From: UBA3937 sp050951585
GTDB lineage: Bacteria; Bacillota; Peptococcia; DRI-13; DTU073
Direction: 5' to 3'
Assembly (NCBI GenBank): GCA_050951585.1
Contig: JBMNJI010000006.1
Coordinates: 248,001 to 312,000 of the forward strand
Length of the DNA: 64,000 bases
Of the stretch, positions 26,172 through 35,173 are shown piece after piece (position 1 is the stretch's first letter; each line of letters starts with the position of its first letter). The notes below the pieces were generated by a model. It searched no databases, was not told the origin of the DNA, and worked only from the letters and a program-made list of their open reading frames with translations. Position numbers and translations under genes: made by a program.

Positions 26172-26225
26172 TAATGAATTGCTGATTATGTTAAAAATTG
26201 CTGTTCAAAATAAAATTTACACCTA

Positions 26226-26516
26226 TTAATAACTAAATCTTTTATAATTTACCTGCGTTTCGTCAAGATCCACAATGATTACTTCATTGCCGATTTTCTT
26301 AACACAGCTCCAGGGGATCGTAAAATTATTTCGGTCAAAAAGACTTAAAAAACCGGCTCTGCTGGGCAACATGATAGATTGAATTTCCCCGCTTTCCAAT
26401 TCGATGACCAGATCCGAATCAGCAACTGTTCCTAATCGACCGCCGTTTTGAATGTTCACAATATCTTTTCCAATTAGTTCACTTAATCTCATGACAATGA
26501 TCCGTTCCTCCTTCAT
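26226..26516 (-). CDS. ymxH: YlmC/YmxH-family PRC-barrel sporulation protein
   Basis: A PRC-barrel protein of about 88 residues from the internal ATG at 26492 (MRLSELIGKDIVN) or 96 from the ATG at 26516. The AAGGAGG lies between the two, 14 bases before the inner ATG, so the inner start is preferred despite wide spacing. Family features: LGTVADSDLVIE and the C-terminal IPWSCVKKIG-EVIIVD. Conserved near the M16 peptidase in spore formers; function not established. Confidence 0.85.
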   Translation of the reverse strand: MKEERIIVMRLSELIGKDIVNIQNGGRLGTVADSDLVIELESGEIQSIMLPSRAGFLSLFDRNNFTIPWSCVKKIGNEVIIVDLDETQVNYKRFSY

Positions 26517-26527
26517 TTATCTATTTT

Positions 26528-26857
26528 TTAGATTCTTCTTGTTATTCTGTAGTAGATTGAAAGGAAGATGGGCTGAATCAGGGCAAGGACCAGAGCTATT
26601 GCCGCCAGGTAATCAAAAGACCAGCTATAGATCACAATTCGTTCAGGCATCGATATTTTGAGAAACGAGCCCAAAAGCACCAGGGAAAGGTATATCCCTC
26701 CCGCTACGGCTACCAATTCACCGATCGCATAAGAAGTAGGCGACTCCACGGCATTATCCAAATCGGCGATATCCCTCCATCTTTTTAACCTTTTTTTCGT
26801 CTTTATTGCTGCAAGTACAAGCAGAAGAAACGACGCTATCAGGATATATTTTAACAC
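26528..26857 (-). CDS. Small multi-pass membrane protein of unknown function
   Basis: A 109-residue protein with three likely transmembrane helices (about 2-18, 46-66, 82-102) joined by a basic loop (KTKKRLKRWR, 19-28). I do not recognise a family. It starts behind GGGAGGGTTTTTA with a promoter just upstream and is followed 11 bases later by ymxH, so the two likely form a small operon. Confidence 0.65.
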   Translation of the reverse strand: MLKYILIASFLLLVLAAIKTKKRLKRWRDIADLDNAVESPTSYAIGELVAVAGGIYLSLVLLGSFLKISMPERIVIYSWSFDYLAAIALVLALIQPIFLSIYYRITRRI

Positions 26858-26895
26858 ACTAAAAACCCTCCCTTATCCGTTCTTTCTGTCAGTAA

Positions 26896-26925
26896 ATTTT
26901 ATGCGGATAAAAAAGGGTTATGCAA
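26896..26925 (-). promoter_or_regulatory. Candidate promoter of the membrane protein-ymxH pair
   Basis: Minus strand -35 TTGCAT (26920-26925), 18 bases, -10 TAAAAT (26896-26901), between the M16 gene and the small membrane protein. Confidence 0.5.
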
Positions 26926-26942
26926 TAAATTAAAAACAACTG

Positions 26943-28211
26943 TTAGGCTAAAAAAGACTGCAAATTGATGGGCTCCTTGATTGGACCAATCGTACTTAAG
27001 GCAAAGCGTTTATCCATAAACAGATCATCGGCTAAGGCTTTCACGTCATCAAGGGTAACGTCAGTAATCCGTTCCACAATTTCCGAGATAGGGATAATTC
27101 TTTTTAAACATAATTCATTCCGCCCAAGGCGCGTCATTCTGCTGCTAACGCTTTCCAACCCAAGCAATAAGCTGCCTTTGATTTGTTCTTTTGCCCTCTC
27201 TAATTCTTTTACCGTAATACCGTTTGCTAAGATATCATTTATTTCTCTTAAGAGCAGATTAATGACCTCATCATATTTGCTGGCACTGGTTCCCGCATAA
27301 AAAGTAAAAAGACCGGTATCACAAAAAGCCGTATGATAGGAAAAAACAGAATAGGCTAAGCCTCTTTCCTCTCTGATTGATTGTACCAATCGTGAAGAAA
27401 GGCCGCCTCCCAGCACATTATTAAGAATTGAGGCGGTATAGAGACGATCATCATGTTGCGATAAACCACCCGTGCCAAGACAAATCTGCACTTGTCCTGT
27501 ATCGCGGGTCAGATTAGTAACATTCGCTCTGGTTTGTTCAGGCGGGGCCATTTCCATTTCCTCATGATAGACCGGTACTTTTTCAAAAGCCCGGGCCACC
27601 TTTTCCTGAATATCTTCATGTTGTAAATTGCCGGCTATCGCTATTACGATCTTGTTGGCAACATATTTTTCTTTGAGATAAGCAAAAAAATCACTTTGCT
27701 GAAACCGACTTAAGGACTCTGCCGTGCCGAGAATCGGTCTCCCTAAGGGATGTTCCGGCCAGGCCGTATGCACAAAGAGATCATGAATAAGCTCGTCCGG
27801 TGTATCTTCATACATTTTGATTTCCTCTTCGATTACACTCCGTTCCTTCTCAATAGCTTTGGGCGCAAAGGTTGAATTAAAAAACATGTCCGACAAAACA
27901 TCTAAGGCCAAATCGAAATGCTCGTCCAACGTTTTTGTATAATAACAGGTATATTCCTTCGTGGTAAACGCATTCAACTGTCCGCCGACAGAGTCAAGGG
28001 CTTCCGCTATTTCCGTAGCTGAACGTCGTTCAGTGCCTTTAAACATCATATGTTCGATGAAATGTGATATCCCTGCTCTTTGCTCACTCTCATGCCTTGA
28101 GCCGGCTCCGACCCAAATTCCCATGGATACTGAGCGAACTCCGGGAACTTGTTCAGTTAAAATTCTAACACCATTATTAAGTTGCCTCTTTTCAATATTG
28201 TCAATTTGCAT
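26943..28211 (-). CDS. ymxG: M16-family zinc peptidase (processing-peptidase type)
   Basis: Inverzincin peptidase related to mitochondrial processing peptidase. The inverted zinc motif HFIEH is near residues 47-51, followed by the distal glutamate in EEEIKMYEDTPDE near 127-139 and the glycine-rich GGGLSSRLVQSIREERGLAYS near 288. 422 residues. The family member at this place in Bacillus (YmxG/MlpA) has been studied for a role in protease control; substrate unknown. ATG overlaps the D,D-carboxypeptidase stop region by 11 bases. Confidence 0.93.
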   Translation of the reverse strand: MQIDNIEKRQLNNGVRILTEQVPGVRSVSMGIWVGAGSRHESEQRAGISHFIEHMMFKGTERRSATEIAEALDSVGGQLNAFTTKEYTCYYTKTLDEHFDLALDVLSDMFFNSTFAPKAIEKERSVIEEEIKMYEDTPDELIHDLFVHTAWPEHPLGRPILGTAESLSRFQQSDFFAYLKEKYVANKIVIAIAGNLQHEDIQEKVARAFEKVPVYHEEMEMAPPEQTRANVTNLTRDTGQVQICLGTGGLSQHDDRLYTASILNNVLGGGLSSRLVQSIREERGLAYSVFSYHTAFCDTGLFTFYAGTSASKYDEVINLLLREINDILANGITVKELERAKEQIKGSLLLGLESVSSRMTRLGRNELCLKRIIPISEIVERITDVTLDDVKALADDLFMDKRFALSTIGPIKEPINLQSFLA

Positions 28212-29046
28212 TTGCTTGCGTCTCCTTTACTCTAATTCCATAATCCAAGAGTCTTTGGGCGTCGCCAAAGCGATTGGGTGAATCCAAAACAACCGCAATG
28301 ATGTTTTCCCTCCCGTAACTGGCCGAGGCCACAAGGCATTTTCCGGCTTTGATTGTTGTCCCTGTCTTCACGCCGGTTGCGTAGGGGTATGACCATAATA
28401 ACCTGTTGGTATTCTTTAAATATTTGGTTTTGCGGGGAAAGGTCCAACGCATCACGTGGTCTTTTGTTTGCACGATCTGGCGAAAAACAGGATTTTGCAT
28501 GGCATAGCGGGTAATTAGGGCTAAATCATATGCAGTAGTGAGATGCCCAGCATGCGGTAATCCGTTTGTATTATAGAAGGTCGTCTGATGTGCCCCGATT
28601 ACTTGCGCTTTCAGATTCATTAAACCGATATATTCCTCTTCACAAGAGCTAATATGCTCAGCGATAGCCACACAAGCGTCATTTCCGGACTGCAATAATG
28701 CTCCATAAAGCAACTCCCGCAGAGTCAATTGATCATTAGTAACCAGATTCACGGAGGCTTCCCCTACCGCAGCCGCATTTTTACTGACCGTGACCAGGTC
28801 ATCCAACTCACCGCATTCAATGGCGAGGATAGTTGTTAAGATCTTCGTAGTACTGGCCGGAGCTCTTAAAACAAAAGCATTTTGTTGATAGAGGATCGCA
28901 CCCGTTGGCGTATCAATTACAATGGCGGCTGCCGCGTTTACTTGAGGCAGCGCTGCCGCCATCATTCGAGCCGGAAAAAGTGCGACCAAAAGAAAGATAT
29001 TTAGCAGTGTAAAAAAGATCTTCCGGTGATTTTTCATTTTCTCCAT
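28201..29046 (-). CDS. D-alanyl-D-alanine carboxypeptidase (S11), short form
   Basis: Penicillin-binding serine peptidase that trims the terminal D-Ala of peptidoglycan stems, probably exported. A signal peptide occupies about residues 8-30; the catalytic triad motifs STTK (near 65), SGN (near 121) and KTGT (near 225) are intact. At 281 residues it lacks the beta-rich domain and membrane-anchor helix of DacA-type enzymes, so it may be secreted freely. It overlaps the M16 gene. The start could be nine bases later. Confidence 0.9.
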   Translation of the reverse strand: MEKMKNHRKIFFTLLNIFLLVALFPARMMAAALPQVNAAAAIVIDTPTGAILYQQNAFVLRAPASTTKILTTILAIECGELDDLVTVSKNAAAVGEASVNLVTNDQLTLRELLYGALLQSGNDACVAIAEHISSCEEEYIGLMNLKAQVIGAHQTTFYNTNGLPHAGHLTTAYDLALITRYAMQNPVFRQIVQTKDHVMRWTFPRKTKYLKNTNRLLWSYPYATGVKTGTTIKAGKCLVASASYGRENIIAVVLDSPNRFGDAQRLLDYGIRVKETQANAN

Positions 29047-29091
29047 TTTATTATTTTTAAGATAAGCATTCTATCATTTAGTATGGCTTAA

Positions 29092-29793
29092 TTACGGGTT
29101 GATTATTTCGCTGACCTTTTTAAAAGCAAAACCTTCTTTTTTCAGAGAATCGATTAAATCCGGCAAAGCCTGGAGGGTACACTCCTTGGGATGCATGAGG
29201 ATGAGCGAACCATTGTCGGCTCGCGGTAAAATTCGCTCCAGAATCATCCCGGGCGAGGGATTCTGCCAATCAACCGTATCCAATGTCCACATAATTACCT
29301 GATAGCCCAGTTCATTTGCTGCCTGCATGACATTATCGCCATGTTCCCCATAGGGAGAGGCAAATATTTTGGCACAATCGATCTGTAAATCCCTGAAAAC
29401 AGTTTCCGTATCAGTCAATTCCTTTTTATTTTGCTCGAGCGTCAGTTTATCCGGATGAGGATGAGAATATCCGTGATTACCGATTTCATGGCCGTCCTCT
29501 GCGATTTGTTTGATTATTTCGGGGTATTTTTTCGCAAAGCGCCCGGTAATAAAAAAAGTAGCTGTTACTTTTTTCCCTTCCATGATGTTTAATAAATCCG
29601 GGATAAGCTCCTCTCCCCAATCCACATTGACCATGAAGGCAACTGCTTTTTCAGTGGTATTGCCAATATAAATAGGCTGGATTGTTTGCACATCTTTCTG
29701 TAAATAACTATGCAGAAAACCGCCGATAAGCAGTAAAGCAAGAATTAGCATTGAGAGAGAGATAATTTTTTTTCGGATAAGAATAATTTGCAT
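29092..29793 (-). CDS. ylxY: YlxY-like polysaccharide deacetylase
   Basis: NodB-fold protein of 233 residues, anchored by an N-terminal helix (about 8-30). NodB features: ATFFITGRFAKKYPE near 79-93, GHEIGNHGYSHPHPDKL near 100-116 and a late HPKECT. The first motif, usually TFDDG, reads VNVDWG here, so one of the two usual aspartates is replaced, as in the YlxY group. It lies between pnp and the D,D-carboxypeptidase, equivalent to Bacillus ylxY. Deacetylase activity is therefore uncertain. Confidence 0.82.
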   Translation of the reverse strand: MQIILIRKKIISLSMLILALLLIGGFLHSYLQKDVQTIQPIYIGNTTEKAVAFMVNVDWGEELIPDLLNIMEGKKVTATFFITGRFAKKYPEIIKQIAEDGHEIGNHGYSHPHPDKLTLEQNKKELTDTETVFRDLQIDCAKIFASPYGEHGDNVMQAANELGYQVIMWTLDTVDWQNPSPGMILERILPRADNGSLILMHPKECTLQALPDLIDSLKKEGFAFKKVSEIINP

Positions 29794-29873
29794 TTTGCTT
29801 CCCCCTTTGTTTATTTCTTTAACATATTTTATGCGGGGGAAGCGAGATAATTAACTAATTCCCAAATTGATAA

Positions 29874-29911
29874 ATAAATGCGTGTCACATCGCTCGTAAT
29901 CACGCATTTAT
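29874..29911 (-). other. Hairpin between pnp and ylxY
   Basis: Minus strand ATAAATGCGTG, 16-base loop, CACGCATTTAT: 11 perfect pairs, 10 bases after the pnp stop, with no proper U-run. Likely a 3'-end protecting or leaky hairpin. Confidence 0.6.
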
Positions 29912-29920
29912 AAGGTGGTA

Positions 29921-32053
29921 TTAATTATTTTCCTGTTCTTTTTTCTGTTGCCGTAATACTTCTTTACGCGAGAGATTAATCCTTCCCTGACGATCAATTT
30001 CCGTTACCTTGACTAAGATCTCATCGCCGATGGATACAACATCTTCCACTTTACCAACGCGTTCTTCGGCCAATTGAGAGATGTGCACGAGGCCTTCTTT
30101 ACCGGGCAGGATTTCCACGAAGGCACCAAAATTCATCAAGCGATTGACTTTGCCCAGATAAATCTCCCCGACTTCAACTTCTTTCGTGAGACTTTCAATT
30201 ATTTTCAGGGCCTTTTGTCCGGCCTCGGCATCAACCGCTGCAATATATACCCGTCCGTCATCTTCAATATCAATCTTGGCTCCCGTATCTTCCACAATTT
30301 TTTTAATTGTTTTCCCACCGGGGCCAATGACATCGCGAATCTTATCCGGATCAATCGTGGTGGTAATGATGCGCGGTGCATAAGGAGATAATTCCGGTCG
30401 CGGTGTGCTGATCACAGCCAGCATTTTATCCAGAATAAACAATCTGCCGCGCCGCGCTTGTTCAAGGGCATCCCGCAGGATATCCCGGTCAATCCCGGCA
30501 ATTTTAATATCCATCTGAATCGCCGTGATTCCTTTTGCAGTGCCGGCTACTTTAAAATCCATATCCCCATTAGCATCTTCCAGGCCTTGGATATCTGTTA
30601 AGATCGAATAATAATCCCCTTCTTTGATTAGACCCATTGCTACACCGGCCACAGGCGCTTTAATCGGTACGCCGGCATCCATTAAGGAAAGGGTACTGCC
30701 ACATACACTGGCCATCGAGGTAGAACCATTGGACTCCAGTACTTCAGAGACCAGGCGGAGGGTATAAGGGAATTCTTCTTCCGAAGGAATCATCGGTTCC
30801 AAAGCCCTCTCCGCTAAGGCACCATGCCCGATTTCCCTTCGGCCGGGGCCCCGCATCGGCCGCGTTTCACCGACACTGTATGGCGGAAAATTGTAGTGAT
30901 GCATATAGCGTTTTGATTCTTCCACCCCTAAGCCGTCGAGAATCTGTTCGTCGCCGATGGCGCCAAGCGTAGTAATATTTAAAACCTGCGTCTGTCCTCT
31001 GGTAAACAAACCGCTGCCGTGTGTCCGCGGTAACACCGATACTTCACAGGTAATTGGACGGACCTCATCTAATGCTCTGCCATCCGGTCTGATTTTGTCT
31101 ACGGTAATCAATTTGCGCACATAACTTTTGACAATGCTGTCTAAGACAGTCTGCACATCCTTCAGATTTTCCGGATATATTTCCGTAAAGTGTTCGAGGG
31201 CATCATTCATAATCCTCTTAACATCTTCTTCGCGTTCCAATTTATTTTTGTTAATTAAGGCCTCTTGCAAGGGCTTTTCCGCATATTCCTTCACAGCCTG
31301 TTCTAAATAAGAAGCAATGATATAAAGCTGAGGTACCCGTTTTTCGTTGGCCAAACCGAGCTTTAAGGCTTCGGTCCGAAAATCTTCAATAAATTGAACA
31401 ATTTCCTTAATCTTCTCATGACCGAACATAATGGCATTGAGACATAACTCTTCAGTAATCTCCTTACTTCCTGCCTCGACCATCATTACTGCATCTTTAG
31501 TGCCGACAACAACTAGATGTAACAAGCTTTTTTCCGCCTGATTAACAGTAGGATTAATAATCAGTTCACCATCCACATATCCTACGACAACTGCACCAAC
31601 AGGCTCCTTAAACGGTATATCTGAAATATGTAAGGCCGCCGATACCCCGTTAATTGCGGTAACATCAGGTAAATTATCCTGGTCAACTGACATCACCGTA
31701 GCTACAACCTGGACATCATTATGATAGCCTTTGGGGAAAAGAGGCCGAATTGGTCTGTCAATTAGTCTGCTGGATAGTATTGCTTTCTCACTGGGGCGAC
31801 CTTCTCTTTTAATAAATCCACCCGGAATTTTTCCGACAGAATAAAGTCTTTCCTCATAATCAACCGTTAATGGAAAGAAATCAATCCCTTCACGGGGTTC
31901 AGCTGATGAGGTGGCGGTAGTGAGCACACAGGTGTCTCCATAACGCACCAAGACAGCGCCTCCGGCCTGTTTTGCCATCCTGCCTGTTTCAAAGGATAGC
32001 TTTCTGCCGGCAATTTCCATCTCTTTAGTCAAAACTGGGTATGGATAATTCAT
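29921..32053 (-). CDS. pnp: Polynucleotide phosphorylase
   Basis: Phosphorolytic 3'-5' exoribonuclease of RNA decay. Two RNase PH-like halves (the second with KIRPDGRALDEVRPI near 322 and GSTSMASVCG near 440), then KH (VIGPGGKTIKKI near 563) and S1 (GEIYLGKVNRLMNFGAFVEI near 620) domains. 710 residues, full length. RNA-decay enzymes RNase Y, J and PNPase are all in this window. Start ATG after GGGAGGTAAAAATAGCAA. Confidence 0.98.
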   Translation of the reverse strand: MNYPYPVLTKEMEIAGRKLSFETGRMAKQAGGAVLVRYGDTCVLTTATSSAEPREGIDFFPLTVDYEERLYSVGKIPGGFIKREGRPSEKAILSSRLIDRPIRPLFPKGYHNDVQVVATVMSVDQDNLPDVTAINGVSAALHISDIPFKEPVGAVVVGYVDGELIINPTVNQAEKSLLHLVVVGTKDAVMMVEAGSKEITEELCLNAIMFGHEKIKEIVQFIEDFRTEALKLGLANEKRVPQLYIIASYLEQAVKEYAEKPLQEALINKNKLEREEDVKRIMNDALEHFTEIYPENLKDVQTVLDSIVKSYVRKLITVDKIRPDGRALDEVRPITCEVSVLPRTHGSGLFTRGQTQVLNITTLGAIGDEQILDGLGVEESKRYMHHYNFPPYSVGETRPMRGPGRREIGHGALAERALEPMIPSEEEFPYTLRLVSEVLESNGSTSMASVCGSTLSLMDAGVPIKAPVAGVAMGLIKEGDYYSILTDIQGLEDANGDMDFKVAGTAKGITAIQMDIKIAGIDRDILRDALEQARRGRLFILDKMLAVISTPRPELSPYAPRIITTTIDPDKIRDVIGPGGKTIKKIVEDTGAKIDIEDDGRVYIAAVDAEAGQKALKIIESLTKEVEVGEIYLGKVNRLMNFGAFVEILPGKEGLVHISQLAEERVGKVEDVVSIGDEILVKVTEIDRQGRINLSRKEVLRQQKKEQENN

Positions 32054-32107
32054 TTGCTATTTTTACCTCCCTACATTCTTTTCCTCTTTTTTCTCTAAAC
32101 TTAAACT

Positions 32108-32137
32108 GTATTCTACATCTCTTTTAGTATTTCCTCC
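32108..32137 (-). promoter_or_regulatory. Possible sigma-H-type promoter before pnp
   Basis: Minus strand GGAGGAAAT (32129-32137), 12-base spacer, GTAGAATAC (32108-32116). All but the last defined base match the sigma-H consensus. The GGAGG could be chance. Confidence 0.4.
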
Positions 32138-32198
32138 CCTTTGCAGAAGAATTACCAAAATATATTTCATGCTGAATTAGCATAATTCCTGATACACC

Positions 32199-32227
32199 AA
32201 AAAGAAGAGCGGTCATAACCGCTCTTC
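32199..32227 (-). terminator. Rho-independent terminator after rpsO
   Basis: Minus strand GAAGAGCGGT, 4-base loop, ACCGCTCTTC then TTTTTGG: perfect 10-pair stem, 16 bases after the rpsO stop. Confidence 0.93.
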
Positions 32228-32243
32228 CCATGCTCATCAGGTC

Positions 32244-32513
32244 TTATCTTCTGATCCCTAGACTTCCAATTATCTTTTGGTATCTTTCCAAATTGTTTTC
32301 CTTAAGATAATTGAGTAAATGACGACGTTGCCCAACCATCTTTAATAATCCACGTCTGGAATAATGATCTTTCTTGTGCATCTTCAAATGCTCATTTAAG
32401 TAATTGATCCGTTCCGTCAAAATCGCAATTTGAACTTCCGGTGAACCGGTATCATTCTCGTGAATACGGTACTTCCCGATGATTTCGGTTTTCTTCTCCA
32501 AATTCAAAGTCAT
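32244..32513 (-). CDS. rpsO: 30S ribosomal protein S15
   Basis: Small-subunit protein S15, 89 residues from the ATG at 32513 (MTLNLEKK), the standard length. The GSPEVQIAILTERINYLNEH, HKKDHYSRRGLL and GQRRHLLNYL stretches are diagnostic. AAGGAGG lies 12 bases upstream; a GTG overlapping that site would add four residues and is less likely. Own terminator downstream. Confidence 0.97.
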   Translation of the reverse strand: MTLNLEKKTEIIGKYRIHENDTGSPEVQIAILTERINYLNEHLKMHKKDHYSRRGLLKMVGQRRHLLNYLKENNLERYQKIIGSLGIRR

Positions 32514-32666
32514 AATAAATTTCACCTCCTTATTTTTTCACCGTAGCCAAGAAAAACGTCGGTGATTCGTTAATCCTAGCTTACGCTGACTTGCATTCTT
32601 ATTATAAAGAAAAGAAAACAAAAATGCAAGTAATTTCCTCACAGGCAAGATGGCAATATGTGGATG

Positions 32667-32888
32667 TCATTTGCCGATAATCGTAATTACTAAACGGCCA
32701 TTCGGAATGTCTTTGGTTACTAAATCAAACACTCTGCCCGATGAACTGACAAAGCCACGAAACCGCGTTGCGGTAGGGACTTGCCCCGGAATTTGCTCAA
32801 TAGCATTCTTAATGTCGTGATAATAGATTTTATCTTGACGATAGTCTTTCAGGCGCTTTTTGGCATGATTGGTGATGATGATCCGCAT
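32667..32888 (-). CDS. Small conserved-looking basic protein, function unknown
   Basis: A 73-residue basic protein (MRIIITNHAKKRLKDYR opening, C-terminal GRLVITIIGK). The NHAKKRL opening and the strand-rich end resemble the small RelE/ParE or DUF4258-type fold, but no motif decides it. It follows the 78-residue protein by 8 bases. Real coding status is supported only by arrangement and length. Confidence 0.5.
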   Translation of the reverse strand: MRIIITNHAKKRLKDYRQDKIYYHDIKNAIEQIPGQVPTATRFRGFVSSSGRVFDLVTKDIPNGRLVITIIGK

Positions 32889-32896
32889 AAAAAGGC

Positions 32897-33133
32897 CTAC
32901 AATGGATAAGAGACAGTCTGTTTTTGCAAATCCAGTTGCCCAGTGCAGTCCTTTTGCGCCAGGATGCTGTATAACGCGTCCTGAAAAGCCTCTTTTTCCG
33001 GATTAAGGATCTCTTTTTGGTATAAATACAGTAATTCTTCGCATAGACTATTAAATTCTTGATTCAAGACTATTTCGCATATTTGCTGAGTAATTGCCTG
33101 GTTTTTGTAATGATTTTTCCATATTGTCGCCAT
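32897..33133 (-). CDS. Small hypothetical protein upstream of the basic protein
   Basis: A 78-residue, slightly acidic, mostly helical protein with no family I recognise. AGGTGCTTTAA before the ATG is a reasonable ribosome site. It lies between ribF and the 73-residue basic protein. With that gene it has the size and order of some small two-gene modules, but I cannot claim a toxin-antitoxin pair. Confidence 0.5.
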   Translation of the reverse strand: MATIWKNHYKNQAITQQICEIVLNQEFNSLCEELLYLYQKEILNPEKEAFQDALYSILAQKDCTGQLDLQKQTVSYPL

Positions 33134-33194
33134 TTAAAGCACCTCCGCAAGATCAGGTACTACATTTTTATGGCGGCAACAGAAAAATATTACT

Positions 33195-34136
33195 TTAGGA
33201 AATTACCATATTCCTGAAAATGTGGCGGGATGCGGCGAGATCACGGGTAATCTGCCTGCTTAATTCATCCTTGGAAGAAAATTTTTGTTCATCTCTGATT
33301 TTCTTGATCAGCTTTATCCTTAAGAACTGGTTGTATAAATTTGTGTTCAAACCGGGGATATGCACCTCAACAGTCACCTGTTTCCCGTTAAAGGTTGGTT
33401 TCAGCCCGATATTCAAAATGGCCGGATATTGCTCATTCTTATATTCGGCATAAGCAGCGTAGACACCATAAGACGGAAGCAGTTGCTCAGCGGGAACGTC
33501 AATATTGGCGGTGGGAAAGCCCATGCCGGTACCGCGCTGTTTACCCGGTACGACGTTTCCTTCCAGAATCGGAGCATACCCCAAAAGCTTAGCCGCCGCG
33601 GGAATATCGCCCTCCAGCATCTTTTGCCGGATTAAGGAACTGCTGACTATTTCCCCGTCAATAGTAACCGGAGCAATTACGGAGACAGAAAAGCCCCATT
33701 TTTCTCCCAGCATTTGCAGTAATTCCGGTGTTCCGGCACCGTTTCGCCCAAAGGAATAATTAAATCCGACGAAAACTTTCTTAACCCTAAATAAGTCTAG
33801 CAAATAACGATTCACAAAATCCTCCGGTGATAAGGCGGCAGTATTTTGATCAAACGGTAAACAAAACAGGTATTGCAGTCCCAAAGCTTCAATCAATTTA
33901 TTTTTTTGCGAGCACGTATTAATAAATTTCAGTTTCCCGTCATGACGTAACACCTTGGCCGGATGCGGATCCCATAATAAGACGGCGGAAGCCCAGCCAT
34001 TTGTCTCGCCTTCTTCCCGGCATTTTTGCAACAGTAACTGATGTCCACGGTGCACACCGTCAAAATTACCCAAGGCCAAAGCAAGAGGAGCTTCTTGTTT
34101 TTCTTTTTCCGTAAAACTATTTAATATTTGCATCAT
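33195..34136 (-). CDS. ribF: Bifunctional riboflavin kinase / FAD synthetase
   Basis: Makes FMN from riboflavin, then FAD. The N-terminal nucleotidyltransferase domain has GNFDGVHRGHQ (near residues 22-32) and SSSLIR near 165; the C-terminal flavokinase domain has GRGTGMGFPTAN-type KQRGTGMGFPTANID near 199-213. 313 residues. Two adjacent ATGs (34136, 34133) are possible starts. Usual truB-ribF order, separated by about 110 bases. Confidence 0.96.
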   Translation of the reverse strand: MMQILNSFTEKEKQEAPLALALGNFDGVHRGHQLLLQKCREEGETNGWASAVLLWDPHPAKVLRHDGKLKFINTCSQKNKLIEALGLQYLFCLPFDQNTAALSPEDFVNRYLLDLFRVKKVFVGFNYSFGRNGAGTPELLQMLGEKWGFSVSVIAPVTIDGEIVSSSLIRQKMLEGDIPAAAKLLGYAPILEGNVVPGKQRGTGMGFPTANIDVPAEQLLPSYGVYAAYAEYKNEQYPAILNIGLKPTFNGKQVTVEVHIPGLNTNLYNQFLRIKLIKKIRDEQKFSSKDELSRQITRDLAASRHIFRNMVIS

Positions 34137-34246
34137 TTCTCTTCCTCACTAAATCTCTCGTGACAGTATTTATTAGGACAATTCTTTTTAGCTTAATCTG
34201 CTTATCATGTGATATTTATAATTAGCATTAATTTGGAAGCGGTCTT

Positions 34247-35173
34247 TTAATCCCCGTGCAATACTTTTTTGGGTTTTAAGATATTTGTTTCATTTTCTGA
34301 GAGAATTGAAGCAATCGCTTGTATTTTACCATGCTCATCTAAAATAGCAACGTCTTCCGCCGGCTGTATTGCCGCAGTTTTAACTATTTTCTGTCTTTCC
34401 GGCAAGATTACTTTTTGACCGGTTTTAATTCTCCGCAGATCATCATCCGCCAGCACGAACTTCCGCATTCCATGGAGGCAGTGTTCGAGCGGCAAGAGAC
34501 TTTTTTCCTGTAATGAGGCAATTTCCTCCAGGGTCAGACTATCAGACAGAGAAAAACCGCCCACCCGTGTCCGTAACAAAAAGGACAGATGTGCTCCCAC
34601 CCCCAGCTCCTTACCTAAATCATGACAAATCGTCCGGACGTATGTTCCCTTTCCGCAATGAATGAACATAGTCACTTTGGGGGGCGTAAATTTTACAATT
34701 TCCAGACGATAGATATATACCTGCCGGGCGACCGGCGTGATTTCCAGGCCTTTTCGTGCTCTTTTGTATAAAGGCACCCCTTGTACTTTTACGGCCGAAA
34801 AGGAGGGAACTATCTGCGTGATTTCTCCGACAAAACGCGGCAGTATGTTTTGCAGCATCTCTAAAGTAACCTGCCGGTAATCCCGACATGTTACTGCTTC
34901 TCCCCAGGCATCCTGAGTTGTGGTCGTTATGCCAAGCGTCATCTCACAAAGATACTCTTTATCATGATTCATTAGATACTCAATCAGGCGGGTCCCCTGA
35001 CCAAGACATAGCGGTAATACTCCTGCGGCCTGCGGATCAAGTGTGCCGGCATGCCCGATTTTTTTTATTCCAAATTGACGGCGTAAAAAAGAAACAACAT
35101 CATGAGATGTCATTCCGGGGGGTTTTAATAGATTAAGGACGCCATCATATTTTGTAGCAGTGCTTATTTCCAT
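34247..35173 (-). CDS. truB: tRNA pseudouridine(55) synthase
   Basis: Makes pseudouridine at position 55 in the T loop of tRNAs. LNLLKPPGMTSHDVV near residues 14-28 and the catalytic aspartate in HAGTLDPQAAGVLP near 41-54 are intact. The ATG at 35173 lies inside the end of nrnA with AAGGCGG just upstream; a GTG directly before it is the alternative. 308 residues with a C-terminal PUA-like region. Confidence 0.96.
   Translation of the reverse strand: MEISTATKYDGVLNLLKPPGMTSHDVVSFLRRQFGIKKIGHAGTLDPQAAGVLPLCLGQGTRLIEYLMNHDKEYLCEMTLGITTTTQDAWGEAVTCRDYRQVTLEMLQNILPRFVGEITQIVPSFSAVKVQGVPLYKRARKGLEITPVARQVYIYRLEIVKFTPPKVTMFIHCGKGTYVRTICHDLGKELGVGAHLSFLLRTRVGGFSLSDSLTLEEIASLQEKSLLPLEHCLHGMRKFVLADDDLRRIKTGQKVILPERQKIVKTAAIQPAEDVAILDEHGKIQAIASILSENETNILKPKKVLHGD

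Noticed and set aside
29874..29911. Rho-independent terminator after pnp
   Set aside because: Good stem but no U-run; kept only as a hairpin.
32667..33133. Toxin-antitoxin pair
   Set aside because: Size and order fit, but no motif supports either as toxin or antitoxin, so they are listed as unknown small proteins.
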